Notes: generated from the sequence alone by a model not told the origin. DNA of 64,000 nucleotides from Setaria digitata (GCA_003640385.1 RCAB01000044.1:1-64000); one strand, 5' to 3'. Shown: positions 24,107-37,115, counted from the stretch's first letter. Numbers and translations are program-made.

Positions 24107-27100
24107 TTTATTGTCAACTTTATGAATCCTTGTATCCCTTCATCCACATTGAGGGATGTTTTCAGAGAATTTTGAGAAGATTCCAATAGACTAAATTGCA
24201 TTTCTATTTCTTCGTAATGTTACTTTTATCTAAGATGTGATATTTGTGGTTAGCTCAATTCTTGTTAGAACATGTTTCAATTTTATATGGCTTTGGTTAA
24301 AGTTGTGGAAGCAGTTTGATCCATTTGAATGTTTTTTTATCTCAACAGTTGTTTAACACACAATCGTTAACATCCCACTGTTAACTTGTGTACGTTGCTG
24401 CCACGGACCTCTTCCCACTATCATTTTTATCGATTGATAGTGATAGCCATTGTATAGAACTGAGCTAATGACGTCATTTCAAGATTCTGAGCCGAAAGGA
24501 TCCGAATGTTGCTGCTTTATTTTTAACAATTTATCACTTTATCAATGTATATAAACATTTAAGACATGTAATATCTTGATAAAATCTTGATTATTGATTT
24601 GGTGCTATGAAGTGAAGGTGATATTCGCTGATCAATTTATATAGATTTTCTTATCATTAATTTAAAGAGGCAAAAAGAACGTGTGGTTTTTTTTTTTCCT
24701 CATTCTATAAAATTAGAACTAGGGTTGGTTACTGATAATGTACTTTGTTTTATGAACTGGGCTTTCAGGAAATTTGGTCTCTTCTGAACTTAATTTTTTT
24801 TTTTTTTGTAACAGATAAACCATCTTCGGTTTATCAATTTGAAGAATTTAATCAATCCGCTTGAATTCACCGAACTACTTTGATATGTACGTTTATTTCT
24901 TCAAAACATATGCATTACATGGCTATTCATTTCATAATTTTGCTTTGCATATGTCTTTTTTTTGTGAGAGGCTTTTATATATATATAAGAGGAAGCTTTT
25001 TAGAACATACTTTTGCAATTGCATTCTTTACATTTCCCACCATCTTTTTCAGTGATGTTTTACCTATGTTTTTGATTTTGCAAAGAATGCCTCAATGGTT
25101 ACTTACTTTAATATAATATTCAGAATTATAACAAATAGTAGACACTTTTTTGTTCATGCACAGTTCCTGTATTGAGATAAACCCCTTTGAGTAATGAAAG
25201 GAAGTGTTGGTAGAAAGTTTTTTTTCTTATTGATTGCAGCATGCTTATCGAAGAATCTCTGATTTTACCGTATACTCCGAAACTTTGTCTTCTTTTCTAT
25301 ATTGAAAAGTACGAAGCTATTTGAAAAATTAGATAAAGTAGTAGTAAGTAGTTCCTTTTAGTGGTTTGGTTTTTTCTAAGAGACTGACTGAAATAAATTC
25401 CCCGTTATAACAAGAGATCAACAGGTCATGTTTACAAGAGAAAGCTTGTGCAATCAGATTCTCTACAGTTATAGAAGAGACACTTCTGACTAGAGAATTT
25501 CAACCTCCTTGTGACATGCGTTGACACCTGTTGGCTGTATTATTCCGGGTGATTGCCAGTTTGGATGTTAATTGCTAATTCGAAGATAATGACTCACACT
25601 GACACTGGGAATCATCGATGTTCCACTAGAGTAGAAATTCAGGACGACTGTGAATGTTGTTGCTTACACGGCAGTATGCTGTTACAGCCATCATTCTAAA
25701 GTCAATTGCTTGCTGATGTCGATCCTCCTTCCAGTGACTCTCATCAGTGGTGCATTTACTAGGAAGCCACTTGCCCAATATATATGTCTCGTCTCCTGTT
25801 GCCTCAGTTCAAGACTGCTTGGCTTAGAATCGAGAATAATCCAATAGAGGAATAGCATTGCTGAGATGATGGATCTCTCTCATCTTCACCCATCTTAGCA
25901 TTCTCTTCTCTTGCAGCTGACTAAAGAATATCCTCTTCATCGTGTCACACTCATCATTTCCCATTCCGTCATTCAGAAATTGCCTGTCAGTACGACTCCG
26001 GTTTCGTGTCTCCTGTCATCCATTCTGGCCAGTTTTCCTGTTCACACGATTCGCAAATGTTTTCTCATCTTTAATTCAGCTGTATTTGCCAAGTGTGTGA
26101 AATTATTCTTCCTCTCTCTTACGTTCATTTGATATTCAAAGCTTGTAGCTATCCGCTCGTCTTATTTCTATCATTCTAGCTGCTTCATCACTGATGAGCG
26201 CTCAAAGAGTTGCTGGCACTATAATTTATTTCATCAGGCATTTTATTTGGCCATCTAAACACACAACGAAATCGCCTATTCAGCCCAACTGTTCATTCTC
26301 AAGGAGGCCAGATTTTTCGATGTTCTTATCCAGGCTGTTCACACTACCGCATGCACTTGCTTACAGAAATACTTTATGGCTACAATCTCGGGTTTTCTTG
26401 TCGGAAGACAATTTCAGAAATGTGTTCCAGGAGGAGCAGGCACTAATAGACTAGAATAACTCCACTGCATATTGATTATATGGCTGAGATTAGGCACTTT
26501 ACGTCATCTTCCTCATCCATATTTGTCCACTCAATTGCATGGAGAAGAATAGCCTTTACAGAAAGTGCCTCTATTTCGTTTTTCTGATAACATCAACCAC
26601 AATCTCAGTTATTTGTTTCTTGCCTTCAACCAAAATTCTCTCTTTATTATAAGAATCAATTATTTCCAACTTTCTTTATTCTTTCCCATTCCCTTTCTTC
26701 TCTTCTTTTCACTTCTGCATTTGCGTGAACGAGATTTAAGTGTGCCGTTTTATCAAGATTCCCACTATTGATGTAAAATCATCCTATATCGTTTAAATTG
26801 TATACTAATATGGGAAATTGTTTAGTAACGGTGTTCTACCAGTTTATACTCCATATTTATGAACAATTTTTTTTTTCCGAATCATCAGAGGGCCATAAAG
26901 GATTAGTGGATAAATTGAACAGCATAGTTTGACGTTCCATGATTCTTCTCATATTTCGATCATGATACTGTACACTGGGAAAATTATCCTGTCGAGAGAG
27001 GGAGACTACTTCCGCAATATAACTTAAGAAAGCGCGAAGCATATTATGAAACACATATTCTCGTTCCATCGGTTCCTTTAGTATTATTGTCTCAGATATT

Positions 27101-28306
27101 TTTCCGGATTCATTTAATTTCAACATACAGTTGTGAGATGAGGTCACATTTTTCATATAATTATTCCGAGGTTACTTTAGCATGGAACTTCATTCGTAAT
27201 GCATCTTTCGTATAGTTAGGACGAGGAGAATATTCAAAATATTGGTGTTTTTACCACATCGTAGATTACAACAATTCTTGCTTGTCTGATCTTGTCGGTT
27301 ACAAAGGATGTGTAAAGTAGAAGTATAATTTGCTGACGATTTAAAGATAAAAGCAAGACGAATAAGCGATAACATTGTTGATTTTGGTTTTTCAAAGTAT
27401 TATTCTTAAACATCAAAAATATGTTTAAACTAACACAGGAAGACCAAAAAATAGCACAGCAATAATTTCAGTAGTTTTTGTCAGTTGGAAGCAAATTTCG
27501 GCAAGTAATACAAAGGACAATGGGTTGTTCAACGAGGTATATGCATTTGTGTAGATGAAAAAAAGAGGTTGATTGATGAAGTTTAGAGGACAATCATTTC
27601 GAGCGAAACTATTGCTGAACATGAAAAATAAAGGAAACTGAAAAGCGTACATATGGCATGGATAGTGTTAGATGAATGATAAAATAATAAATGTTGTTGA
27701 CTGGAACCATTGGTTGTCCAGTTTGGTCCATCCATGCATCATCCTTAGCTCATTTGTATTCCATTTTTTCTCTCAATGGAAATGTTAGCAGTTAACTTTT
27801 TCACGAATATTTCAGTCATATTTAACTTATTATTAACTCATTCCAGTGCTTCGCTTCATTTCACACTTTTTCTTTTTTGCATCACTCAAGCATGACAACT
27901 TTCAGTATGCACTGGAACTCAGAGAACAATTGCATTAATTGGTCTAAGCAGTATAACGTTGTAGCGATGTGATTTATGAAATATACTAAAATATCCCATT
28001 TTAAGTGCTTATAATCCATAAAATCCGGCAAGAATTATGATAACAAGTAAAAGAAGTATACATTAACCTTAAGAATTTATATTAAAAAAAAAAGTTAATA
28101 ATACTTCATTTAGCCTTGTTGATTTCTTCTATTTACCATTGTTGTTATTAACATTATAGTTGAGTATTATGATTATTGTCAATGTTGAAGGCATTGTTGC
28201 CGAACATAGAATAATCAATGACATGTTAACATTTTCATGTTTTGTCCGAGGAATCATAATTGTTTATTTTATGTTTCCACTGATGACAACATAGATAATT
28301 TTGCAG
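24107..28306. other. Intergenic region abi-1 to unc-51
   Basis: A 4.2-kb spacer. 24107-25400 is AT-rich 3' flank of abi-1 with T-rich open frames that look like chance. About 25500-26460 is noticeably richer in GC and CpG than its surroundings but full of stops on both strands; it resembles a decayed element that I cannot identify. One minus-strand open frame (26857-27156) is listed separately. 27425-27652 (-) is hydrophobic and not convincing. The last part holds the unc-51 promoter. Confidence 0.45.
26857..27156 (-). CDS. Hypothetical 99-residue open frame, possible small gene or last exon
   Basis: An uninterrupted ATG-to-TAA frame with a balanced amino-acid composition, unlike the low-complexity chance frames nearby. 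The middle (FHNMLRAFLSYIAEVVSLSR) is predicted helical by composition; the C-terminus is polar. An in-frame TAA lies a few codons upstream of the ATG, and no good 3' splice acceptor was found between it and 27240. The preceding open segment at 27234-27416 (-) begins with a signal-peptide-like hydrophobic stretch and has a gtaaaa donor, but I could not join the two in phase. No family recognised. Confidence 0.25.
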   Translation of the reverse strand: MKNVTSSHNCMLKLNESGKISETIILKEPMEREYVFHNMLRAFLSYIAEVVSLSRQDNFPSVQYHDRNMRRIMERQTMLFNLSTNPLWPSDDSEKKNCS

Positions 28307-28334
28307 GATTCACAATGAGTTGAGAGAATAAGAC
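28307..28334 (+). promoter_or_regulatory. Leader of unc-51 with candidate trans-splice acceptor and minimal uORF
   Basis: aattttgcag ends at 28306, giving a 28-nt leader. Within it ATG AGT TGA (28315-28323) forms a two-codon upstream ORF, 11 nt before the main ATG at 28335. The acceptor probably receives a spliced leader (inferred). Such a short uORF could dampen translation or be bypassed by leaky scanning. Confidence 0.5.
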
Positions 28335-31300
28335 ATGGAAAAGTTTGATGGCTTTGAATATACAAAAAAAGATCTGATTGGTCATGGTGCATTTGCCATC
28401 GTTTATAAAGGCCGATATGCTGATGTTAGTTGCTTATTCTTTTTTTTTTTTTTTTAATTTTTCTTTGATATTCATCTTAACATTTCTCTCTATCCTTGAA
28501 TACAGAAAAAAGATCTGATTGGTCGTACTGTAGACTACACAGTTTGACTTTTCCTGCAGTCTACAGATTTGACTTTTCACCTTTTCCAACCAATTCGTAA
28601 ATATGATTAAATCNGTGTAGTCTACAGTTTGACTTTTCCTGCATTCTACAGATTTGACTTTTCACCTTTTCCAACCAATTCGTAAATATGATTAAATCAG
28701 AAATTTTTTTTTTTGAACTAGAATGAATTTATTTATCCATATTCACCATGTTCATTGAAACTTATGATCCACTGCCCTATTTGATCCCTTCTGAGTCGTT
28801 TTAAAAACCAACTATTATTTATCATCATCTCAACAGTATTTAAGAATTTAGTCGTTAGTCGAATGATGAGATGAGAAAGATATTTTTTATTCTTGAAAAA
28901 AAGACAAAAAAACTTTATCCTTAAAAAAAGAAAATTTGCTATGATTTGTGGTACATGTAATTGTTCTTTTTCCTGCTCAGGAAACTTTGCAAATGTATTA
29001 TCACTTAATACAAAAATATGTTGTTTTCACTTTCGTGAGAAAAACTTTTCCCATTCCCAGAGTGAGTGAGATTTTAGCTGCAGTATCGTATCGCTAAATA
29101 CAGATTATTATTCTCAAAAAATTTATATGGGCCAAATTTATGGAGGACTTTAGTCGTGTTTCTTATATGTACCCTTGGTTTAAGTGTTACAACATGGTTA
29201 TTAGAAATATTGAGATATCATCTCACTTTTTCTCAGGATCAATAATCATGAGTTGCTGTTACATTTCTTCTTCATTGCATTCAATTTCAGTAATTTTAAA
29301 TTAATGCAGATTTATAAGGACTGTGTTTCAGCGTAAGGATATTCCGGTAGCTATCAAGAGTATCGCAAAAAAGAGTTTGACTAAATCAAAAAATCTGCTA
29401 ACTAAAGAAATAAAAATACTAAAGGTAAGTTGTTAAAACTTTGAGACAATATTAGTCATCATTTCAGAGCTTCTTTAATAGCGTTTTTATTGGTTAAAGT
29501 CTAATTTACAAGGCAGTGTCTCCTCGTGTGTCAATTTCAGGAGTTGTCCAATTTGCAACATGAAAATTTGGTGGCGTTATTGAAATGTGTCGAAACGCCG
29601 ACCAACGTTTTCTTAGTAATGGAATATTGCAATGCTGGAGATTTGGGTGATTATTTACAGAATAAAGTGACTCTTCCTGAAGTAACCATTCAGCATTTCC
29701 TGGTTCATATTTCTCGGGCCATCGAAGCAATTAATAAAAAGGGGATTGTGCACAGGTCATTTTTCGGCTCTTTTTGTGCGGTATGAATTGTGCAATATTC
29801 CATGATTAATCCATCAAATGAACATATGCCCTTACAAATACCATTATGCTCTAGTTTGGTGGAATATGATGTGACATCCTAAGCACACAGTCTTAATTTC
29901 AACTTGGAAGTTTTTTATTTATTCATAGTTTCAATTGGGTTTGTTAGTGCTGGGTGCTGGTTAAAGCGAATTTAACAAAATAGGTTTTAACGAACAGCAG
30001 TGTATTTCGTGAACTTGCTGTATAAATCATGAAGATCGACTTGAATTCCTTGCAATTTCGGCATATTAGGTTTTTCTTTTTCTCAGTAGCTCGATGTTAT
30101 ATCGATCGCTTAATTTTTGTTACAAAATTATCACTTTTTTTTTGAAAAGACGAAATGGCTTAAAGCCAGTAACATTATTTTCAGGGATCTGAAACCTCAG
30201 AATTTATTGCTATGCAATCCAGGACAGCGTCCAAATCCTCCGGCTACAGATCTAATTGTTAAACTTGCTGATTTTGGATTTGCACGATTTTTGGGTGATG
30301 GACATATGGCAGCCACTTTATGCGGTTCACCGATGTACATGGCTCCTGAAGTAAGCTTATTTATGGATGTTTTCCAGAAGTGTAGGGAATGGATGTTTGC
30401 TTAACTTATTTGTTGTTTAATCGAATTTTTTTCAAATCTTTAATTTGAAGTTTTAGGTAATAATGTCATTGCAATATTGCGCTAAAGCTGATTTATGGTC
30501 AGTAGGAACGATTATTTTTCAATGTTTGACGGGAAAAGCACCATTTCAAGCACAAACACCTCAAGCCTTGAAACAGTTTTATGAACGGAATAAAGAGCTT
30601 CGACCGAACATTCCGACATACTGCAGTCCTTTATTGAAAGATCTGCTACTTGCTCTGCTAAAGAGAAATTCAAAAGATCGCATTGAATTTGGTAATCTTT
30701 TTACCATATTTCCATGAGAAGTAATTAGTGATTTTGTGAACAGAATCGAAAGAAGTCTAATTGGCATAGCACCTTTTGTTGTTTGATTTTCCCAAAATTT
30801 ATTGATCGCAGCTTTTAGTGAGAGAGAAATTTTTTCGGAATACAACGGACATTTTTTTTTCATTTCGCTTGTCATGGAAATTAACTCAGAGGCAGTTAGT
30901 TACAATAACATATTATTAGCTCTGAGTTAGCATATATTTAACTCATTAAATATCGAGTTTCACTCGTTCCTCTAGAGGAAAGAGAAAAATAATTTTAGAA
31001 ACCATTTATCACCCACAGAAGAGTGTTTGATTTAATAAAAGTCATCCTTATTTTGCTGTTTAAATAAATGCATTGCTAATTATGAATAATAATATCAGGA
31101 TAAGCTTAATTAATGATATGGGGTACATTTGGATGTTCGAGAATTGAAAGCTTGTTCTTCTTAGATCCTTTTTTTTTTTGTTTTCTTAGAAATCCAGATT
31201 ACATTAGATTCGTTTCAGAGGCATTTTTTTCGCACCCATTTATCACGACAAGCCCTAAATCCATCAAGCATAGTGATTCTGCTCCTTCACCACAACGGAT

Positions 31301-34300
31301 GTCCTCACCATCTCATCGTTCGTTAGTATCAGCTGTAACTTCACCAGTTGTTTCTGGACGTGGTGTTAACAGTTCAAAATTGGGTTCACCTTATCCTCTC
31401 GGTTCTCGGTATGTTTTTTTTTTCTTTATAGGCTTAAGTTCTATATGCGCTGAGATCTTTCAATGGATGCAGTTTGATTCATGACCTCTTACAGTCGACT
31501 CTTCCATCACGCATCATTTTAAACAGTTTACTATTTGGTTTTCATAACTTCTGAACCACTTTTTATCTGGAAAGATGCTTCTACATATATTTTTTTTCAG
31601 ACACACTACACTTCCGACGCCAAGCCAAACAGGAATTGTGTCCGAATCTGACGACTTCACATTCCTGCCATCACTTCACGGCACACAAATTCCTCTTGCA
31701 AGTAGTCGATCAAAAGCGCATTCGCCTCATGTTTCTCGACGTCCACTCTCTGCAGCCAACCCAAATATTGATTCATATTCGGGAAATCCTGTTAAACAGA
31801 TTAAGGTACATTTTCGTACGCATCTATTTTAAATTTACCGGTTTGTCAATGTACTCTATGATGTGCTTATCAAGTTATCGTAACATTGAAAATCTATCTT
31901 TCTACTTCTCGAATAACACAGTTTGACAGAACAGTTATATCTCTTGAATTATCGTGCGAATGATTCTGCAGTAGCAGCTGATGAACAGCAGTATTATGGA
32001 ATTAATCTTTTACCCTTTTTTTTTCAGATTTTTAATGCTGCATCAAATGCACGCGCTGTACCGGTACCAAGTCAGAGGTTGGCATATGCTAAAATGGAAG
32101 AGAGGCGAAATGGCTCATCTACACTCAATCATGTAGCAAGCATTCAACGATGCAGTATGCGAAGTGCTAATGGTGTTATTGCTGCGAGTAGCGAACCCAA
32201 AGTTCCTTCTATTGAATATATTAGTTTACCCACAAGTTAGTTTTCACCTTTTTTTTTTTTCATTCTGTTATTTAAATACACTCTTCAATATACTTGCTGG
32301 CGGATTTTAATTGAGCGTTTTTGGACGAAATGAACTTTTTTGAGGACTTTGAACTCAAATAAACTTTGAGTTTAGTCTTCTAGTGATTAAAGAAGTAATT
32401 ATTTTTATTGATCTCTGAAAAAAAAGTGCATTTTGAAGATACGCTTGTAAACTTTCATCAGGCAAGTCTGTTGCACTTACTAGTTTTTGGGTGAATAGAT
32501 TTCTCTCTCTTTAATTTTTACCCTGGAGACTACAATACATCTCTTTTATCTATTTGTTTCACTAAGACTATTATTTACTATAATTTTATTGTGAAATGCA
32601 ATTTAATTACTTTTAGAATAAAAGTCTGATTTTATGGTGAAGCTTCTAGTTCTTCTCAAAAATCATTATTTTTGCTGCTTTAATAGCAAAATTTCAGCAC
32701 AATTTATTGTAAAGGAATCACGGACATCGCAGCATGACACAAGTTTACCAAATCGGGCACGACGGTACACTATTGATACTGTTGCAACGACTTCTGCTGC
32801 TAGCTCGTCTCCGGAATTAACGCCTTCTGCTACCGGCAATACTACCGTTTTGCAAAGCGGGTGTTGCGGCAGTCGGAAAATCCTGGAAGCAGTTCCGGAA
32901 GTGGATGCTACGAATGTTCACACTAATCCGGAAGCCAGGAATGAAGTGGTAACTGACAAAGAGAAAGCAGAAGCAGGACGAAACAATCATGTGGCAAATA
33001 CTCAATCTCCTATGGAAGAAGGAGAAGAGGAATCAAGTTCCCCACAGCCCTCACCTGTGCCTCCTGTGGATAATCTAAAATATCTTTCTGTATCACCACC
33101 ACGATCTTGCGCATCACTTACCGTTCGTGCTATTCCGCGAGCAAATAATGAAATTTCGACAAGGTTTGTTTTTATGAAATGAATAGAATATCAATGAGCA
33201 AATGAAGTCAGATTTCATCCAGATTTATAATGATGATGGTTATTAATAACTTTAAGGTTAGTACTTGAGAAACTTTTTTCAAACTAATCCCTACTCAACT
33301 TGGATTTTTTTTTTAAACAATCATCGCTGAAGAGTCAATCCTGATAACTTTTTTCACACAAGTTATGTTTGAGAAATAGAGTTATATGCTGTGTTATATG
33401 CTGTTCAGAGCACTTATTTTACTGATGAACAAAATTATTTTTTCTTGCAGCAGTCTAAGCGAGGAAGAGGAGGACACCGAACTAAGCCAGCCAATTCATC
33501 TTCCCTTTGCATCTAGTAAGCTATTTCATCCTTCCATTGCGTTTTGATTCCGAGTTTTCCTTTTCCCAACTTGAAATCAATTAGTTGAGGAATGTTTTAA
33601 TTGTTGCTTCCTTTTCTTTAAAGCATCTTGATTATGGACAGCATTTATCTGGTCTTTCTAGCTACTTTTTACTTCTGTTATTTGCAATATAGATGCATTG
33701 TTCTGCTGTTGGGATTGTGTGTGATAATATTGATTCAAGAGTACTAGTGACAGTGAGGATTATTTTTCCATTACTAATTTCCATTCTGCTTGTTACAGAT
33801 TTATCTTCTCGTTCGCAACTCATGGAAAGCGAATCGCCAGATGAGGGAATCTACACAGGCACACAAGTCGCTCAAGACACCTCTAACACAAATGCATCAG
33901 CAGCAAACAATCAAAATGCTATTCCATCATTAAACGATATCCCACCATCACTGGAGCAGGAGACCTTGATGGGCGTCTGTCTTAATTCTAATTTTAACTG
34001 GCAGATTTTTTTTTTTTTTTTTTTTTTTTGGTGCTATCATCATTCTGTTGGATTTCGCTTTATTGATTTATATAACTAATGATTTCTTTTTAATAGCCGC
34101 AGTGGTTTTGTTGACTAAATTCAGAATATCTGCTAAGCTGAGTTAACCCTTCCTTAAATGAAACAAATGCTTATTCTTCAATTTTTAGGCAGAACATGTC
34201 CAGGTATTAGCGAAACTGCGATTTGTACTTGAGTTAGTTGAGACACTTATAAATGTTGCTGAAGACAGGGGAAATCCTGTATCTCTTTCGATGCCCCCAC

Positions 34301-35410
34301 GTAAAGTAATTTTTCTTCTCATTTCTTGCTTTTTATTACCGTTCCACTTTCTCATTAAAATTCTTAGGTAATGTTAAATTTCTTGGACTGCAGCTTAAAA
34401 AAAAATCTTAATCTAGAAAAAAGAAAGATCGGATGCGTATCGTCGAGCAGAACAACTAGTTGTATATGTTCGAGCGCTTCATATGCTTTCATCAGCTCTC
34501 CTCCTTGCTCAAAAACAAGTCGCATCAGAAACTTTGCATCCATCACCGGCTGTGCAGCACGTACTAAACCAGCTTAATGATAAATATCATCAATGTTTGG
34601 TAAGGGTCTTCTTCAAGTGACTCTTCTTTTAATCTTAAAGTGTATAGTCTTTGCATATTTCAGATTTGAAGTTGAAAATGAAATTTTAAACTTCGTTTTG
34701 TTCCCAAAAATCATTTTGTATGTTCAGATGGACGAAAAATTTGACTTTTGAATTCAACTCTTCATGATTCCTTTTATTATTGTTATCTCGTTAATTTTAT
34801 GGACAAAATGGAGAAATTAAATGGTCTAACTTCAGGTACGATCACAGGAATTAGCATCTCTTGGACTACCAGGTCCAGATCCTGCTATGGCAGTGATATC
34901 GGCAGAGCGAATAATGTACAAGCACGCCATTCAGCTTTGTCAGAGTGCTGCTTTGGACGAACTTTTTGGCAATCCACATCTTTGCTCTCAACGGTATTTA
35001 TAATGTTTTATTGCCCTGAATACCAGTTCCACTTAATTTTGAACTCTGAGAGTAATGAAAAATGTGCAGCAACTTATTCATGATTCGTAAGTTTTTATTC
35101 AAGAGTAAAATTTTAAAAAAAGCAGTAACTGAAGAGCTAAAAACAGTAACTGAATGATAAAATTGTTCTGATTGCTTTCAGAGAAGCACTAAAGTTATCC
35201 ATGTTGTTCCTTGTCAGATATGTAATCTCTGACTGGAAATTTTTATTACCTTTTAGATACCAGACGGCCTATATGATGTTGCATACTTTGTCAGAGCAAG
35301 TGTCGAGTGAAGCAGATAAACTAGTCCTTTCGAAATATAAGAATGCAGTGGAGAAGCGCCTTAGAATATTGGAAAAACAGGGGTTGGTTCAAGCCATCAG
35401 CACAGCATAG
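28335..35410 (+). CDS. unc-51: UNC-51/ULK/ATG1 autophagy-initiating Ser/Thr kinase
   Basis: Exons: 28335-28424, 29332-29424, 29541-29755, 30185-30350, 30457-30691, 31219-31408, 31601-31805, 32028-32235, 32698-33163, 33451-33515, 33799-33974, 34189-34305, 34417-34599, 34836-34993, 35257-35410; in phase, 906 residues (C. elegans UNC-51 ~856). The N-terminal kinase domain (~8-270) has [11 protein letters not shown], catalytic Lys in [21 protein letters not shown] and the activation segment [14 protein letters not shown], whose Thr matches the ULK autophosphorylation site. A Ser/Pro-rich linker follows; SDDFTFLP (~346-353) matches the ULK1 LC3-interacting motif. Residues ~700-906 form the EAT/tMIT domain binding ATG13 ([28 protein letters not shown]). 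UNC-51/ULK starts autophagosome formation and, in nematodes, acts in axon guidance. The donor after exon 11 (gtctgt) is weak. Introns contain poly-T tracts up to ~20 nt. Confidence 0.95.
28498..28698 (+). repeat. Exon-1 echo and ~75-bp duplication around a single N in unc-51 intron 1
   Basis: 28498-28530 closely matches exon 1 around 28357-28390: both contain aaaaaagatctgattggtc. Beyond it, 28538-28613 and 28624-28698 are near-identical copies (gcag/gcat difference) separated by N at 28614. The second pair looks like unmerged contig ends. The exon echo may be a real local duplication or part of the same misassembly. Confidence 0.7.
31656..31667 (+). other. LC3-interacting region codons in unc-51 exon 7
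   Basis: TTC ACA TTC CTG encodes F-T-F-L directly after S-D-D, giving the acidic-aromatic-x-x-hydrophobic LIR signature. Human ULK1 has DDFVMV in the same linker. This would let the kinase bind LGG/LC3 family proteins on autophagic membranes. Confidence 0.6.
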
Positions 35411-36782
35411 TTCATTTGTTAATTATTATACCACACTATGTTGGCATTTCCGAGCTAGAACTAAAATTACCAGTTCAGTTCAAAAACTGACTTAATGTTT
35501 TGGTAGAAGCAGGACGAAGCTCGACCGTCCACCGTTAATATTTATTTTTAACTGTTTGTTTTGCCAGGAGTTCCCTTCCATATTCTTTCATGTTGTAACA
35601 ATTTTGTACATGCTGTTTTTTTTTTTTTAGTACCATTTCCTTTGTAGAAACGAATTTTTACATGTCACATATTTTATGTTGATAATTATTTACTACTATT
35701 CACCTATAACAACTACATTCGTTTCATAATACTTATCCTTTTGTCTTTAAACTAATAGGCAATATTGTATGATGTCGGCGGGGCCTTTTTCGTGTGCCTT
35801 TGCCCATGTACTTACTTTGATTGTCAGCTCTTGTTTGTATTTAAAAGGCGATATGAGCACACTATTAGCCGATATAAACGAAAAAAGAGGGTAAAAATAT
35901 CGGCGATGTTGGGGATGTTTTCTCTTTCTCCACAAACTTACTAAGATTCCCCGTTTTTTTTTTTTTTTCTTTTTCTCTTTTTTTTTTTTTTTTTTTTTCA
36001 CACCTAATGATTAAATAATGTAGCTTTGGGGCTCCCAGATCTAATAAGGCTTGAAGCGAAGAGTATGAGTGTAGTAGAATTTGGGAGATGTATAAGTTTA
36101 TCTAAAATACTGGAAGAAGTGCATCCAGTCTTCAAAGCACTATTTCTGTTTTCCCCATCAGCTATCACTTCTCGATTTTTCTAAATAAAAGATGATACTA
36201 GGGGAATTTCAGAAAAATTAAATTTGAATGGAAGAATTAGAAACCTTTGTCGCAACGAAGTATTTTTGATTGTTTACTCTTAGCTGTGTAAGTAATCAGT
36301 AACATTTGCATACAGACCGACCAGGAGCTTCACGCTACCAGTTTGGGCATTTATACCGCTGTAGATCTACAGACTGAATTAAAACAGGAGATTTGGCATG
36401 GTTGACAAGCATGTTTAGAATTTGAGTCACGTCCAGTCTTTTTTTACTTCGGGAATGCTTCCTTTGGGTAAATTCAGATTTGGAGAACCATGACCTTTAA
36501 CACTTTTCTGAGGAAATGGTTAAAACTATAAGGACTTCATGAGAAAGCTACAACATAACCAACTCAGAGGCATCTGGGATACGTCCAGCTCGGAATCTTA
36601 GTCTCGATAATGTCCTTCAGTCAACTTTTCAGAAACAATAAAAAGGTTTACTGACATGAACCAGCAATTGGAGCTTGGCTTTACGAATGTGATCATCGAA
36701 TATGCTTGGTTTCGAGTAAAGTGGGAAGAAGTATGACGGGTCATCGATAAATAATTATAATGTTTTTGCCCAGTATAATTTG

Positions 36783-36827
<45 letters not shown>

Positions 36828-37115
36828 NTAGGTAAGTTGACAATGTGATAAAGAATGCTGAAAGTTTGGTCAAGAATTGGTACTTCCCAATGTCCTGTTT
36901 TAATTTAATTCTGGTTAGATTTTCGTTGTCGAGATTTAACAAAGCTCAACAAAATTTCAAAGTATTTGATTTTCGCTTATAAATTTCTAGAAAAGTTGAA
37001 TCTGACGACATAAATACATCTTGCACGTGTTCAGATGCCATTACTCACATATAAAGCATGAAGCTGTACAAACAGATCACGATTACCCCACAATAATAGT
37101 GTTGATGTATTGCCA
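35411..37115. other. Convergent spacer unc-51 / ptp-1
   Basis: The 3' flanks of both genes. It holds poly-T tracts at ~35955-35998 and a 45-nt poly-A at 36783-36827 followed by N (36828). The open frames here (35747-36001 and 36598-36942, both minus) are artefacts of these homopolymers. No gene was recognised. Confidence 0.55.
36783..36828 (+). repeat. 45-nt poly-A tract ending in N
   Basis: An uninterrupted run of A ends at the ambiguous base. Homopolymers this long commonly break assemblies, so the true length is unknown and a join error is possible. It could equally be the tail of a retroposed copy, but no flanking retroposed gene was recognised. Confidence 0.7.

Noticed and set aside
24861..25116. 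Two overlapping hydrophobic + frames
   Set aside because: T-rich sequence gives chance Phe/Tyr/Ile frames; no splice context or family resemblance.
35747..36001. Minus-strand open frame starting with a poly-lysine run
   Set aside because: It arises from T homopolymers in the unc-51 3' flank.
36598..36942. 114-residue minus-strand frame with poly-phenylalanine
   Set aside because: It crosses the 45-nt poly-A tract and the N; not a gene.
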